Notes: generated from the sequence alone by a model not told the origin. DNA of 64,000 nucleotides from Vibrio sp. RE88 (GCF_013113835.1 NZ_VTYQ01000010.1:49773-113772), one strand, 5' to 3'. Counted from the first letter of the stretch, positions 32,867-42,871 are shown. Numbers and translations are program-made.

Positions 32867-34165
32867 GTGGTAGAGCGGTTAACTTGGAAAAAGCTAGCCT
32901 GGGAGCTGGCTTTTTTTTACACCCCTTGGGTGATTGTCGGATGGATTTTCGGTCATATGCCGTGGTTGCTTCTAGCGGCCACGGTTTTGCAGCTTGTATG
33001 GCATCTGCATAATCAGATGCGCCTGTCGGCGTGGTTGTGGGATGAAAAGCGCCTGACACCACCATCGGGAAGCGGCAACTGGGAGTCGTTATTTAACGGT
33101 ATCTATCGCTTGCAGCAGCGCCAGCGTAAAAAGCGTAAAGAGTTGACCAATCTGATTCGTCGATTTCGCAATGGTGCTGAATCCTTACCGGATGCGGTTG
33201 TTGTGTTCCGTAGTGAAGGCAACATTGTTTGGTGCAACAAGCTTGCCCAACACCTATTAGGCTTCCGTTGGCCGGACGATTCAGGTCAGCCGATTTCCAA
33301 CCTTATTCGCACGCCAGATTTCATTAAGTATCTTAATAAACAAGATTTCTCTGAGCCGCTTGAGATGCGCTCGCCACTCAATGTTGAGCGTATGCTTGAG
33401 CTGCGTATTGTGCCGTACACTGAAGGCGAGCACCTGATGGTGGTACGTGATGTGTCTCAGCTTAAGCAGTTAGAAGGCATGCGTCGTAACTTCTTTGCCA
33501 ATGTCTCTCATGAGCTGCGTACGCCAATGACGGTGTTGCAAGGTTATCTTGAAATGACCGAAGACCCGGATATGGTTGTCGGCCCGATGTGGACTAAAGC
33601 CCATGGCGTAATGACCGAGCAGCTCAATCGTATGAACAGCTTGGTTAATCAACTGCTCACATTATCTAAGATTGAAGCGGCGCCAATGCATGAACTGGAA
33701 GACGTAGTGAATGTCCCAGCAATGCTAGATGTGTTGGAGAAAGAGGCGGCGAGCCTGAGTGGCGACCAGCAGCATAAGCTGAACTTTGATATTGATAACA
33801 GTCTGCGTGTGCTTGGTGATGAAGACCAACTACGTAGTGCCATTTCAAACTTGGTTTATAACGCGGTGAAATACACACCAGCAGGAGCGGATGTTCGGGT
33901 GCGTTGGTATCAGACTGCGCAAGGTGCATGTTTAGAAGTGGAAGATGGCGGTGAAGGTATTGAGCCTCAACACTTACACCGACTCACTGAGCGTTTCTAT
34001 CGAGTGGATAAAGCACGATCTAGGGATACCGGAGGCAGTGGCCTTGGTCTGGCGATCGTGAAACATGCTTTGACGCATCACGACTCGCATCTAGAAATAC
34101 AGTCCGAAGTGGGTGTCGGCAGTAAATTCTCATTCGTGTTACCACCGCGTTTGGTGGTGAATTAA
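32867..34165 (+). CDS. phoR: phosphate sensor histidine kinase PhoR
   Basis: A 432-aa inner-membrane kinase. Two N-terminal hydrophobic segments (about 11-46) have almost no periplasmic loop, typical of PhoR, which senses through PstSCAB-PhoU. A PAS domain (about 100-195) is followed by the dimerisation region with phospho-His215 (NVSHELRTP) and an ATPase domain with DTGGSGLGLAIVKHAL. GTG start with GGAGAGG upstream. Its TAA stop overlaps the pstS ATG by one base. Confidence 0.96.
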   Translation: MVERLTWKKLAWELAFFYTPWVIVGWIFGHMPWLLLAATVLQLVWHLHNQMRLSAWLWDEKRLTPPSGSGNWESLFNGIYRLQQRQRKKRKELTNLIRRFRNGAESLPDAVVVFRSEGNIVWCNKLAQHLLGFRWPDDSGQPISNLIRTPDFIKYLNKQDFSEPLEMRSPLNVERMLELRIVPYTEGEHLMVVRDVSQLKQLEGMRRNFFANVSHELRTPMTVLQGYLEMTEDPDMVVGPMWTKAHGVMTEQLNRMNSLVNQLLTLSKIEAAPMHELEDVVNVPAMLDVLEKEAASLSGDQQHKLNFDIDNSLRVLGDEDQLRSAISNLVYNAVKYTPAGADVRVRWYQTAQGACLEVEDGGEGIEPQHLHRLTERFYRVDKARSRDTGGSGLGLAIVKHALTHHDSHLEIQSEVGVGSKFSFVLPPRLVVN

Positions 34166-35124
34166 TGAAGTTAGCGCTCACTACTCTTATTGTTTCTGCC
34201 AGCTTTTCTTTTGGTGTTCAAGCGGCTTCAACGAGCCTATCTGAATATCAAAAAGTGCCCGGTATTACCGGGAGTTTAACCAGTGTTGGTTCTGATACAT
34301 TAGCCGGCATGACAACCTTGTGGGTAGAAGAGTTTAAGCAGCTTTACCCGAGCGTGAATGGTCAGGTGCAAGCCTCTGGTTCTTCAACGGCTCCGCCAGC
34401 GTTAACCGAAGGGACTGCTCAATTCGGGCCAATGAGCCGACCGATGCGAAATCGGGAAATTGAAGCCTTTGAGCGCGAACACGGCTACAAGCCAACAGAA
34501 CTCAGAATTGCCATTGATGCGATTGGAATCTTCGTTCACCGAGACAACCCGCTGAAAGGGCTCAACTTTACACAGCTAGACAATATTTTTTCTGCAACGC
34601 TGCGTTGTGGCGGGACTCAGTCTATTTCTACTTGGGCTGAGTTAGGGCTCGATTATCATTGGGCTAAACGCAGTATGCAGTTGTTCGGTCGTAACTCGGT
34701 CTCTGGTACTTACGGATACTTTAAGAATAATGCGCTGTGTGGCGGAGATTTTAAAAGTAATGTCAATGAGCAGCCAGGCTCGGCGTCCGTTGTTCAGTCT
34801 GTTGCCTCTGCGATCAATACCATTGGGTACTCTGGGGTAGGGTATCAAGTCTCTGGAGTGAAACTGCTTCCCATTGCCAAGCAGGGTGAGGATTACATTG
34901 AGGCGAGTCAGGAAAATATTCTGACAGGTAAGTACCCACTATCACGTTATCTCTATGTCTACGTAAACAAGAACCCGTTTAAACCGCTACCGCCGATTGA
35001 GCGAGAATTCATTCGCTTTATGTACTCACAGCAAGGGCAAAAACTGGTCGAAAAAGATGGCTATGTGCCGATCTCCGCAGAGATTGCACGCAGTGAGCTG
35101 GCAAAAGTAGGTATTGTCGATTAA
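34165..35124 (+). CDS. pstS: phosphate-binding periplasmic protein PstS family
   Basis: A 319-aa exported substrate-binding protein with signal cleavage expected after Ala20 (VQA-AS). Phosphate-binding segments include TSVGSDTLAGMT, QASGSSTAPPALTEGTAQFGPMSR (split here over two motifs) and GRNSVSGTYGYF. It is translationally coupled to phoR rather than to pstCAB, which lies beyond ppx-ppk. It may therefore follow phoBR autoregulation. Phosphate specificity is supported by context. Confidence 0.9.
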   Translation: MKLALTTLIVSASFSFGVQAASTSLSEYQKVPGITGSLTSVGSDTLAGMTTLWVEEFKQLYPSVNGQVQASGSSTAPPALTEGTAQFGPMSRPMRNREIEAFEREHGYKPTELRIAIDAIGIFVHRDNPLKGLNFTQLDNIFSATLRCGGTQSISTWAELGLDYHWAKRSMQLFGRNSVSGTYGYFKNNALCGGDFKSNVNEQPGSASVVQSVASAINTIGYSGVGYQVSGVKLLPIAKQGEDYIEASQENILTGKYPLSRYLYVYVNKNPFKPLPPIEREFIRFMYSQQGQKLVEKDGYVPISAEIARSELAKVGIVD

Positions 35125-35224
35125 GCGTCTGATTTGATGCTCACCGCTGTAAGCGTATCTAACTTACTTTGTTAAGCAACCCGATAACACTACCAATGGT
35201 TATCGAGCATCTCAGGCTATACAG

Positions 35225-36724
35225 TTAGAAATTCAGCGCCCAACCCGCGTTGTGCCAGTATTCTTGTTCAGTCATCAAATCAGCATGCAGCAGTTTGTTG
35301 TGCTCTAGCCACTCGTCATCGTCTGAAATCAATGTCCATGTATCACCGTCTATGCTCAACATCAGTTTTGGCAAATCGTCTTCGTTACGTTGACCGTTGA
35401 GTAAGATCGCGAGGCGCAAGATACGAATCACACCAATGATGTGCTTTTTCTTAAATAGCGTGAACTCTTCCATTTCATGTAGCTTAAGCGCCTTACGCTG
35501 AAAGCGGACTAACATGGCCAGTACCGTTTGTTGCTCACGGTTAAATCCGGGCATGTAGGTGTGACGAAGAATATAAGCGGAATGGCGATGGAAGGCTTGT
35601 AAACTGATGCTGAGACCGACTTCATGAAGCAGAGCGCTCCAGTCGAGCAAATCAAATAGCTCTGAGCTCTTTTTGATGCCGAGATCCTGATGCACCTGTT
35701 GCAGGAAAGATTGCGCTTGATGTTTAATTTTTGCCGCATGGTCAAGGTCAACCAAATGCTTGCTGGCCATGTTTTCCGTGGTTCTCATTCGGATATCTGA
35801 GCGTTTAAAGCCATCTTCCATTTCGAACAGCAAACCTTCACGTAACGCGCCTTCTGAGAAGTGCATTTCGTCTATTCTGAGGTCTTTAAAGATCGCCGTC
35901 AGAATGGCTACGCCGGCGGCAAAAACAGGCTTTCTATCTGGTGTCAATCCGATGAGGTCAATATCTTCAATAGTGGGCCATTCGCACAGTTTTTCGACTA
36001 ACTTGTCGAGGCGCTTAGCGTTAATAATGCCATCGTCGTAGCCCATGCCAGTCAAGACTTCTCGAATCGCTTTAATCGTACCGGACGAGCCAAACGCAAC
36101 CTCCCAACCTTTTTTACAGTAACGATGAGCAATGGATTCTAATCTTTGTTCAGCAGCTAGAATCGCTTTAGCAAAATTTTTGCGCGAGAGCTTGCCGTTA
36201 GCGAAGTAAAGCTTGGTATAGCTGACGCAACCCATTTGTTTACTGTTGATCAGCTCCGGGTCAAACCCACTGCCAATGATCATCTCAGTACTGCCGCCAC
36301 CAATATCAACCACAAGTTTTGAGTCTGATTCTGGCTGGGTATGCGCGACTCCGAGGTAGATTAAACGCGCCTCTTCGACGCCGGGGATGATTTCAATAGG
36401 AAATGGCAGCACTTCTCTCGCACGTTGGAGGAAAATGTGGGCGTTATTGGCTTGGCGAAGAGTATGTGTAGCCGCAATACGTACATTGCCTTCCTCGAAG
36501 CCTTGTAGGCGTTCTGCAAACATAGCAAGGCATTCAAGGCCTCGCTCAATCGAAGCATTATCTAGATTTTTTTGAGCATCTAAGCCAGCAGCGAGGCGAA
36601 CTCGCTGCTTATGTCGGCTGACCAGTTGCAGATCTTGGTCTACGACACGAGCCACCACCATGTGGAAGCTGTTAGAGCCAAGGTCAATCGCGGCAACGTC
36701 ACGAATTTCCGGAGATTGAGTCAT
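35225..36724 (-). CDS. ppx: exopolyphosphatase
   Basis: A 499-aa Ppx/GppA-family phosphatase that removes terminal phosphates from polyphosphate. The ASKHA fold begins AAIDLGSNSFHMVVARV, with VVDIGGGSTEMIIG near residue 145; the C-terminal half (about 315-499) is HD-like (LLHEVGLSIS, HSAYILRH). Its start lies inside the end of ppk1 with 26 bp overlap, so the two opposing enzymes are translationally coupled. It may also hydrolyse pppGpp as some relatives do. Confidence 0.93.
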   Translation of the reverse strand: MTQSPEIRDVAAIDLGSNSFHMVVARVVDQDLQLVSRHKQRVRLAAGLDAQKNLDNASIERGLECLAMFAERLQGFEEGNVRIAATHTLRQANNAHIFLQRAREVLPFPIEIIPGVEEARLIYLGVAHTQPESDSKLVVDIGGGSTEMIIGSGFDPELINSKQMGCVSYTKLYFANGKLSRKNFAKAILAAEQRLESIAHRYCKKGWEVAFGSSGTIKAIREVLTGMGYDDGIINAKRLDKLVEKLCEWPTIEDIDLIGLTPDRKPVFAAGVAILTAIFKDLRIDEMHFSEGALREGLLFEMEDGFKRSDIRMRTTENMASKHLVDLDHAAKIKHQAQSFLQQVHQDLGIKKSSELFDLLDWSALLHEVGLSISLQAFHRHSAYILRHTYMPGFNREQQTVLAMLVRFQRKALKLHEMEEFTLFKKKHIIGVIRILRLAILLNGQRNEDDLPKLMLSIDGDTWTLISDDDEWLEHNKLLHADLMTEQEYWHNAGWALNF

Positions 36725-38810
36725 CAGTAAGGGACTGTTCTTTACGTTTCTTTGTTTGTTTTTCTACATTTTTAAGATAGTCGTAAATGGCAATCTGCGA
36801 GCGAACTTTCTTACGGTTACCCCTCGGAACATAGGCATTGCTCATTTCTTTGTCTATCCAGCGGGCCTTTACTGTATCGGTAAAATGGATGTTAATGATA
36901 TCAATAATTCGCTGTTTAAGACGTTGGTCACGCACTGGAGCGGCAACTTCGATGCGGTAGTCTATGTTGCGTGTCATCCAGTCAGCGGAGGAAATGTAAA
37001 CCTGAGGATCACCGTCATTGTGGGTGATGATGACCCGCGGGTGTTCAAGAAAACGATCAACGATGCTGATGATCTTGATGTTTTCACTCACACCTTCGAC
37101 CCCTGGGACCAATGAACACATTCCGCGAATGATCATCTTGATTTCTACCCCAGAAGCGCTGGCACCGTAGAGCTTATTAACCAGCCCTTTGTCGACCAGA
37201 TTGTTCACTTTCAGTGTAATGGCGGCCTTTTTGCCAGCTTTAGCATTGGCGATCTCACCATCGATCAGACGGTACAGTTGTTTGCGCGAGTTACGCGGTG
37301 AAACAATCAGGTGCTCAAACCTCGCTGGACGGTATGGGTTTTCGATGTAGCCAAAGACGTTGCGTACTTCATTGGTGATTTCTGGGTCAGCAGTCAGCAA
37401 CGAGAAGTCGGTATAAATACGGGCCGTTTTTTCATGAAAGTTACCGGTTCCGATATGGGCGTAGCGGATGATTTCCTCGTTTTCTCGCCGGCTAATGAGC
37501 AGCAGCTTGGAGTGAATTTTCAGACCCGGAGCGCCAAAGATTACTTCTACACCAGCTTCAGTCAGGACTTTCGACCATTCGATGTTGGTCTCTTCGTCGA
37601 ATCGAGCTTGCAGTTCAACAACGACCGTGACCTGTTTGCCATTGTGTACTGCATCGATCAAAGAGTTCATCAGGCGAGAGTCTTTGGCAACACGGTAAAT
37701 ATTGATCTTAACGCTGAGCACCTTAGGGTCGAATGAAGCTTGACGGACTAACTCAGAAATATGCTCAAAGCTGTGGTACGGGTAGTAAAGCAGGATGTCC
37801 TGATTTTTGATCGCATCAAATTTGTTGGCATAGCCGTCGAAATCGGCGCACTTCATCGGTGGCAATGGTTTGTTTTCTAAATACTCTCGGCCGACATTGG
37901 GAAAGCCGATGAAGTCTTTGAAATTGTGGTAACGCCCACCGGGAATCAAGCTATCGTAGTTGGATATTTGCAGTTTGTGGCACAGAAACTCCAGCATTTC
38001 TTCCGGCATGTCACGTTCGTAAACGAAGCGGACCGGCATTGCCGTCAGACGCTGACTGACCCCTTCTGACATCTGCTCAAGCAGGCTATGTTCCACCTCA
38101 TGGCTAAGGTCATATTCTGCGTCGCGAGTCATTTTCATCGCGTAACCGTTCAGCTCGTCATAATCAAAAAAGCCGCTAAACAGTTCATCAAGGCAGTAAC
38201 GAATTATGTTGTCGAGCAAGATGATGGTTTTGCGTCGCTTGCCTTTCTGTTCAGGCACCATGACAAAGCGGGGCAGGTGATCAGTCGGGATCTCGATCAA
38301 CGCATACTGATTTTGCTCTTCTTTACGCAGTTCAACCGCGATGTATGCGTACTCATCTTTGAGAAACTGCAGAACATCAATATCGTCTCGCATCAGAAGA
38401 GGGGTGATATGTGGGAGAACCTGCTTACGGAAATACTTTTTGACCCACTTTTCTTGCGACTCGTTGAGCTGAGTTTCATTGACGAGAAAGATACGTCGAC
38501 GTGCCATGTCGCGGATCAGCTCAGCGTATAACTCATCGAAGCGTTCGTTGAGCTTGAGAGCCTTGGTCTGCATTTTTGTCAGTAAGTGTTTGGAATTGTC
38601 GTTACCACCACGTTCCTGATTGATCAGGATTCGACGTTTCACATCGGCAAATCGGACTTTATAAAATTCATCTAGGTTGTTGGAAAATATACCTAAAAAA
38701 CGAATTCTTTCGATGAGTGGTACTGTTTTATCTGCGGCTTCTTGGAGCACACGCTCATTGAAAGACAACCAACTCAATTCTTTTTCAATGTAAAGCTTTT
38801 CTGCACTCAT
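36699..38810 (-). CDS. ppk1: polyphosphate kinase 1
   Basis: A 703-aa enzyme that makes inorganic polyphosphate from ATP. The N-terminal ELSWLSFNERVLQEA and the phospholipase-D-like active-site blocks IHSKLLLI and HIGTGNFHEKTARIYTD, which carry the catalytic His residues, are present. I chose the ATG at 38810 because the family begins near MSAEKLYIEKELSW; the frame extends ten residues further up. It overlaps ppx by 26 bp and is divergent from pstC, with a minus-strand Pho box in between. Confidence 0.95.
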   Translation of the reverse strand: MSAEKLYIEKELSWLSFNERVLQEAADKTVPLIERIRFLGIFSNNLDEFYKVRFADVKRRILINQERGGNDNSKHLLTKMQTKALKLNERFDELYAELIRDMARRRIFLVNETQLNESQEKWVKKYFRKQVLPHITPLLMRDDIDVLQFLKDEYAYIAVELRKEEQNQYALIEIPTDHLPRFVMVPEQKGKRRKTIILLDNIIRYCLDELFSGFFDYDELNGYAMKMTRDAEYDLSHEVEHSLLEQMSEGVSQRLTAMPVRFVYERDMPEEMLEFLCHKLQISNYDSLIPGGRYHNFKDFIGFPNVGREYLENKPLPPMKCADFDGYANKFDAIKNQDILLYYPYHSFEHISELVRQASFDPKVLSVKINIYRVAKDSRLMNSLIDAVHNGKQVTVVVELQARFDEETNIEWSKVLTEAGVEVIFGAPGLKIHSKLLLISRRENEEIIRYAHIGTGNFHEKTARIYTDFSLLTADPEITNEVRNVFGYIENPYRPARFEHLIVSPRNSRKQLYRLIDGEIANAKAGKKAAITLKVNNLVDKGLVNKLYGASASGVEIKMIIRGMCSLVPGVEGVSENIKIISIVDRFLEHPRVIITHNDGDPQVYISSADWMTRNIDYRIEVAAPVRDQRLKQRIIDIINIHFTDTVKARWIDKEMSNAYVPRGNRKKVRSQIAIYDYLKNVEKQTKKRKEQSLTDDSISGNS

Positions 38811-38886
38811 AACCTGACCTTTACTGACGAGCCTAACCAAATTTAGGTGGTAAAAATGGAACTGGCTTAGAAATTAAGGGGTTTGT

Positions 38887-38904
38887 ATGACACTTTTATT
38901 GCAC
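38887..38904 (-). promoter_or_regulatory. Pho box of ppk1
   Basis: Read on the minus strand, GTGCAAT-AAAA-GTGTCAT fits the 7-4-7 Pho box, the second repeat better than the first. A -10-like TAATTT follows about 10 bp downstream. It suggests PhoB control of ppk1-ppx. Confidence 0.55.
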
Positions 38905-38940
38905 GATCTTATTGCATTATTTTCAGTTGTTTATTGCGAT

Positions 38941-38958
38941 CTGTAATATAATTGTCAC
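38941..38958 (+). promoter_or_regulatory. Pho box of the pstCAB-phoU operon
   Basis: CTGTAAT-ATAA-TTGTCAC is a good 7-4-7 Pho box. TATTAT starts 10 bp later at 38969 and serves as -10. It lies 37 bp from the ppk1 box on the opposite strand, so PhoB could activate both directions from one short region. Confidence 0.8.
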
Positions 38959-39005
38959 CTAATCGAAATATTATACCCATGGGCAAATGCAGGTAAGTGA
39001 GAGAA

Positions 39006-41195
39006 ATGGCCAAAGCCGAATTTTCATTGCGAGAACGTGATCGAAAGCGACTAATCAAAGATCGTTTAGTTCGGCTAGCGGTATCGACAGGCGGTGTCGG
39101 TGTTTTGGCTGCGCTGGTTTTGATCTTCGTTTATCTGGCAATGATGGTTCTGCCTCTTTTCTCTGACGCAAAATTCACTCCAAATGTTGCTATCCAATCG
39201 ATTACCACTAAAGCGCCAGTGGCGGCTGGGATTGATGATTATGGCGAGCATGCTTATGTGGTATCCAAGGCCGGTTATGTTGATTTCTGGTCCCTGACAA
39301 GCTGGTCACAACAGCCCAGTTTATCGGTTGAACTAGGCGCTCAGTATTCACTGTACAGCTCGGGCAATCCAGCACAGGGTTGGTTGGGTGCGGCAACGGC
39401 TAACGGCCAAGTGTTGTTATATCGGCCTGTGATGACCAGTCTTCTGCAGGGTGAGCAACGTATTTTTTCTCCTGAAGTGGATAGTTTTTCTCTCGATTTT
39501 GATTTGCAGACAGAATCAGGTTCAGCGCTAAGGTCGTTTGCTTTTGCTGTGGATAACAACGTCACCTTAGCCGGTTATTACCAAGATAATCGCGTTCGAA
39601 TTCGTTGGCGTGATGCTAATCAGCAGATTCAGAACTTCGAGTTTCCTAAGCCATTTGTTGATCTCGACCAGTTGCTTCTCACGCCTGATGGCAACACGCT
39701 TTATATAAGAACCGGCTCTGAAGTCGTGATTGCCAAAAAAGGCATTGAAAGCTTCGTAGTGCGCGAAGTGGTTGATTTGAGTCAGGGCGAGAGCAAACAC
39801 GCGGTGACGGATATTAAACTGCTGTCAGGCGCATACTCTCTGTTGGTCAGCCATCAGGATGGGCTGGTCTCTCAATGGTTTGATGTTTTGAGTGACGGGC
39901 AAAGGCACCTCACTCAGATTCGTGATTTTAAACTGGCGTCGCAGTTGCAATTCTTGCTGCCTGATACCTACCGCAAGGGTTTTTACAGCTTTTACATCAA
40001 TGGCACGGTGCAGAGCCATTACACCACCAGCGAAAAACTGGTGATTTTTAAACGAGCTTACGATAAAGCGCCGCAATTGGCGGCAATGTCTAACAATGAA
40101 AAGCACCTGCTAACCCTGTCCGACTCACAGCTCAATGTGGCTTACGTTGACAATCCATTCCCGGAAATCTCTTTATCTTCGCTATGGCAGAAAGTCTGGT
40201 ATGAAAGTTATCCAGAGCCGGAGTTTGTTTGGCAAACCACATCGGCGAACGATGAGTTCGAAGCCAAATTCAGCCTTGTGCCCATCGCATTTGGTACGTT
40301 AAAAGCGGCGGCATTTGCCATGATGTTTGCTGTGCCGATTGCTGTATTAGGCGCAATCTACACGGCTTATTTTATGACACCATCCATGCGCCGCGTGGTG
40401 AAGCCTTCGATTGAACTGATGGAAGCGCTGCCAACCGTGATCATTGGTTTCTTAGCCGGGCTATGGTTTGCGCCGATTGTAGAGAGCCACCTAGCGGCTG
40501 TGGTGTCGTTGATGTTGTTCTTGCCCATCTCAACCGTTGCCATTGGGGCGATTTGGCACAAGCTACCACGTACCTGGAGCAGTCGATTCCCCAATGGTTT
40601 GCATGCGCTGATTCTGATGCCTGCGATGGTGTTGTTTACTGTCGTGATTTTGGGTCAGAGTGGCAATATTGAACAGTGGTTGTTTAATGGTGATGTCCGT
40701 GCGTATCTTGCTGAGCAGGGAATTGGCTTTGATCAGCGTAACGCGCTGGTGGTGGGTTTTGCTATGGGCTTTGCTGTTATCCCTACCATTTTCACCATCG
40801 CAGAAGATGCGATTTTCTCGGTGCCGAAACATCTATCAGATGGCTCTCTCGCCTTAGGTGCTACGCCGTGGCAAACCCTGATTCATGTTGTGCTACTCAC
40901 CGCAAGCCCAGGTATCTTTTCTGCCATCATGATGGGGCTGGGGCGTGCTGTCGGCGAAACCATGATCGTACTGATGGCTACAGGTAATACGCCAATCATG
41001 GATTGGAATATTCTAGAAGGTATGCGCACCCTGTCTGCCACCATTGCAGTTGAAATGCCTGAGTCGGAAGTGGGCAGTTCTCACTATCGCATTCTGTTTT
41101 TGGCGGCGCTGATTTTGCTGGTGTTTACTTTCGCGGTTAACTCGCTCGCGGAATGGGTTCGCCAAAGGTTAAGGGATAAATATCGTGCGCTGTAA
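39006..41195 (+). CDS. pstC: phosphate ABC transporter permease PstC, long form
   Basis: A 729-aa permease, more than twice the 319 aa of E. coli PstC. One helix at about 22-50 is followed by about 350 periplasmic residues with repeated strand motifs (AYVVSKAGYVDFWSL, LLTPDGNTLYIRTGSEVVI, SLLVSHQDGLVSQWFDV) that look like a beta-propeller. The permease core starts near residue 415 with IAFGTLKAAAFAMMFAVPIA and holds the EAA-type loop LALGATPWQTLIHVVL. I prefer the ATG at 39006 over a GTG at 38997, though both are possible. It leads pstC-pstA-pstB-phoU. Confidence 0.88.
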   Translation: MAKAEFSLRERDRKRLIKDRLVRLAVSTGGVGVLAALVLIFVYLAMMVLPLFSDAKFTPNVAIQSITTKAPVAAGIDDYGEHAYVVSKAGYVDFWSLTSWSQQPSLSVELGAQYSLYSSGNPAQGWLGAATANGQVLLYRPVMTSLLQGEQRIFSPEVDSFSLDFDLQTESGSALRSFAFAVDNNVTLAGYYQDNRVRIRWRDANQQIQNFEFPKPFVDLDQLLLTPDGNTLYIRTGSEVVIAKKGIESFVVREVVDLSQGESKHAVTDIKLLSGAYSLLVSHQDGLVSQWFDVLSDGQRHLTQIRDFKLASQLQFLLPDTYRKGFYSFYINGTVQSHYTTSEKLVIFKRAYDKAPQLAAMSNNEKHLLTLSDSQLNVAYVDNPFPEISLSSLWQKVWYESYPEPEFVWQTTSANDEFEAKFSLVPIAFGTLKAAAFAMMFAVPIAVLGAIYTAYFMTPSMRRVVKPSIELMEALPTVIIGFLAGLWFAPIVESHLAAVVSLMLFLPISTVAIGAIWHKLPRTWSSRFPNGLHALILMPAMVLFTVVILGQSGNIEQWLFNGDVRAYLAEQGIGFDQRNALVVGFAMGFAVIPTIFTIAEDAIFSVPKHLSDGSLALGATPWQTLIHVVLLTASPGIFSAIMMGLGRAVGETMIVLMATGNTPIMDWNILEGMRTLSATIAVEMPESEVGSSHYRILFLAALILLVFTFAVNSLAEWVRQRLRDKYRAL

Positions 41196-41221
41196 TCGAA
41201 GTTATCCGAGGGGCATTGATC

Positions 41222-42868
41222 GTGTTTAAGTGGCTAAAGTCCGGTTCACCTTGGGTCTGGCTAACAGGCGGAGCTGTCAGCATTAGTTTGCTGTCAGTGC
41301 TTGGTTTGCTGCTGCTTATCGGTTGGAAAGGTTTGTCCTATTTCTGGCCTGCTCCCCTTTATCAGTGGCAAACCGAACAGGGTGATGTCTTGATTGGTCA
41401 GCTTTATGCTGAAGAATATGTGCCGATCAGCCACTTACGCGAAATGGACATTGCGCTCACTCCCGAAGTCGAGGAGAAAGGCTTAGTTCAAAGAATGAGT
41501 ATTAAGATTGCCAATCGGGATATTTACCCTGCTGACTTTGTTTCTATTCTGGAAGTCGATTTACTTGAACGTTCAAAGCCTGAAGGTTGGGCGGTGATTG
41601 AACGGACCCGAGGTGGGGACTTTTACGGTCAACCGAAAGGATATTTTACTGCTGATGGCAAGGTAAGCGAGCAGGCTAAAACCGATGTTGAAAGCGCGCT
41701 GGTATTTGCCGATAAGCAACGTACTAAAATTGACCGTTTGGTAGAGAAGCAGATCAAAGTGATCAGTGCTCAGGCTGACAGGCTGCGTTTAGAGAAGAAA
41801 AGACGTGAACTGAATGGTCGCTTAGATGCCGAATTCATCAAACTTTACGACGCTCAATCGAGCATGTTTAGCCAGCAACTTGCGGAAATGGAATCACAGC
41901 TGGATGCACTGAGGTTAGAATTGGCTCAGCAAGGCCTGATTGTCGAAGACATGAAGGGCAATCAGTACCGAATCCCACTTAGTCGGATCCTAGATGTTTG
42001 GTATCCAAACCAAATGACGGTAGTTGAAAAAGTGGCTCAGTGGGCACACCAGGCATGGAAATTCTTATCCGATGATCCTAGAGAGTCGAACTCTGAAGGT
42101 GGCGTTTTTCCGGCCATGTTCGGTACGGTTCTATTGGTGATAATTATGTCGATTATCGTTATGCCATTGGGCGTGATTGCTGCTATTTATCTCCACGAAT
42201 ACGCGAAAAATAATGCTTTTACTCGTTTGATTCGTGTCGCGGTTATAAACCTCGCTGGTGTCCCATCAATTGTTTATGGTGTATTTGGACTCGGCTTTTT
42301 TGTGTATACCTTAGGCGGCTCAATCGATTCCCTGTTTTATGCTGAGAAATTGCCAACGCCGACATTTGGTACGCCGGGTCTACTTTGGTCAGCATTGACA
42401 TTGGCGGTATTGACGCTCCCTGTTGTGATCGTGGCTACCGAAGAAGGTTTGACCCGCATCCCGAGTTCCGTCCGTCATGGTTCTTTGGCGCTCGGTGCAA
42501 CTCAGTTTGAGACGATGTGGCGAATTGTATTACCAATGGCAAGCCCTGCGATCATTACTGGACTGATTCTGGCCGTTGCCCGTGCTGCAGGCGAGGTAGC
42601 ACCTTTGATGCTGGTGGGGGCGGTAAAATTGGCATCTAGCTTGCCGGTTGATAGCCAATTCCCATTTTTGCATCTAGATAGAAAATTCATGCATTTAGGC
42701 TTTCACATCTATGATGTTGGTTTCCAAACCACTAATATTGAAAGTGCAAGGCCGTTGGTTTACGCAACTTCGTTCTTGCTAGTGAGTGTCATCGTCGGAC
42801 TGAACCTGACGGCGATCAGTATTCGCAATAACCTACGCGAGAAATATCGAACTCTGGGGCAAGATTAA
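41222..42868 (+). CDS. pstA: phosphate ABC transporter permease PstA, long form
   Basis: A 548-aa permease (E. coli PstA 296 aa). After an N-terminal helix (about 15-36), about 250 periplasmic residues include a strongly predicted coiled coil (about 150-235, RLEKKRRELNGRLDAEF and QQLAEMESQLDALRLEL). The transport core starts near residue 295 (GGVFPAMFGTVLLVIIM) and has the loop LALGATQFETMWRIVLPMAS. I chose the GTG at 41222, with GAGGGG 8 bp upstream. It ends 3 bp before pstB. Confidence 0.9.
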   Translation: MFKWLKSGSPWVWLTGGAVSISLLSVLGLLLLIGWKGLSYFWPAPLYQWQTEQGDVLIGQLYAEEYVPISHLREMDIALTPEVEEKGLVQRMSIKIANRDIYPADFVSILEVDLLERSKPEGWAVIERTRGGDFYGQPKGYFTADGKVSEQAKTDVESALVFADKQRTKIDRLVEKQIKVISAQADRLRLEKKRRELNGRLDAEFIKLYDAQSSMFSQQLAEMESQLDALRLELAQQGLIVEDMKGNQYRIPLSRILDVWYPNQMTVVEKVAQWAHQAWKFLSDDPRESNSEGGVFPAMFGTVLLVIIMSIIVMPLGVIAAIYLHEYAKNNAFTRLIRVAVINLAGVPSIVYGVFGLGFFVYTLGGSIDSLFYAEKLPTPTFGTPGLLWSALTLAVLTLPVVIVATEEGLTRIPSSVRHGSLALGATQFETMWRIVLPMASPAIITGLILAVARAAGEVAPLMLVGAVKLASSLPVDSQFPFLHLDRKFMHLGFHIYDVGFQTTNIESARPLVYATSFLLVSVIVGLNLTAISIRNNLREKYRTLGQD

Positions 42869-42871
42869 GAG

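Noticed and set aside
37311..37736. Antisense open frame within ppk1
   Set aside because: Covered by a well-supported gene, with no ribosome-binding site or motif of its own.
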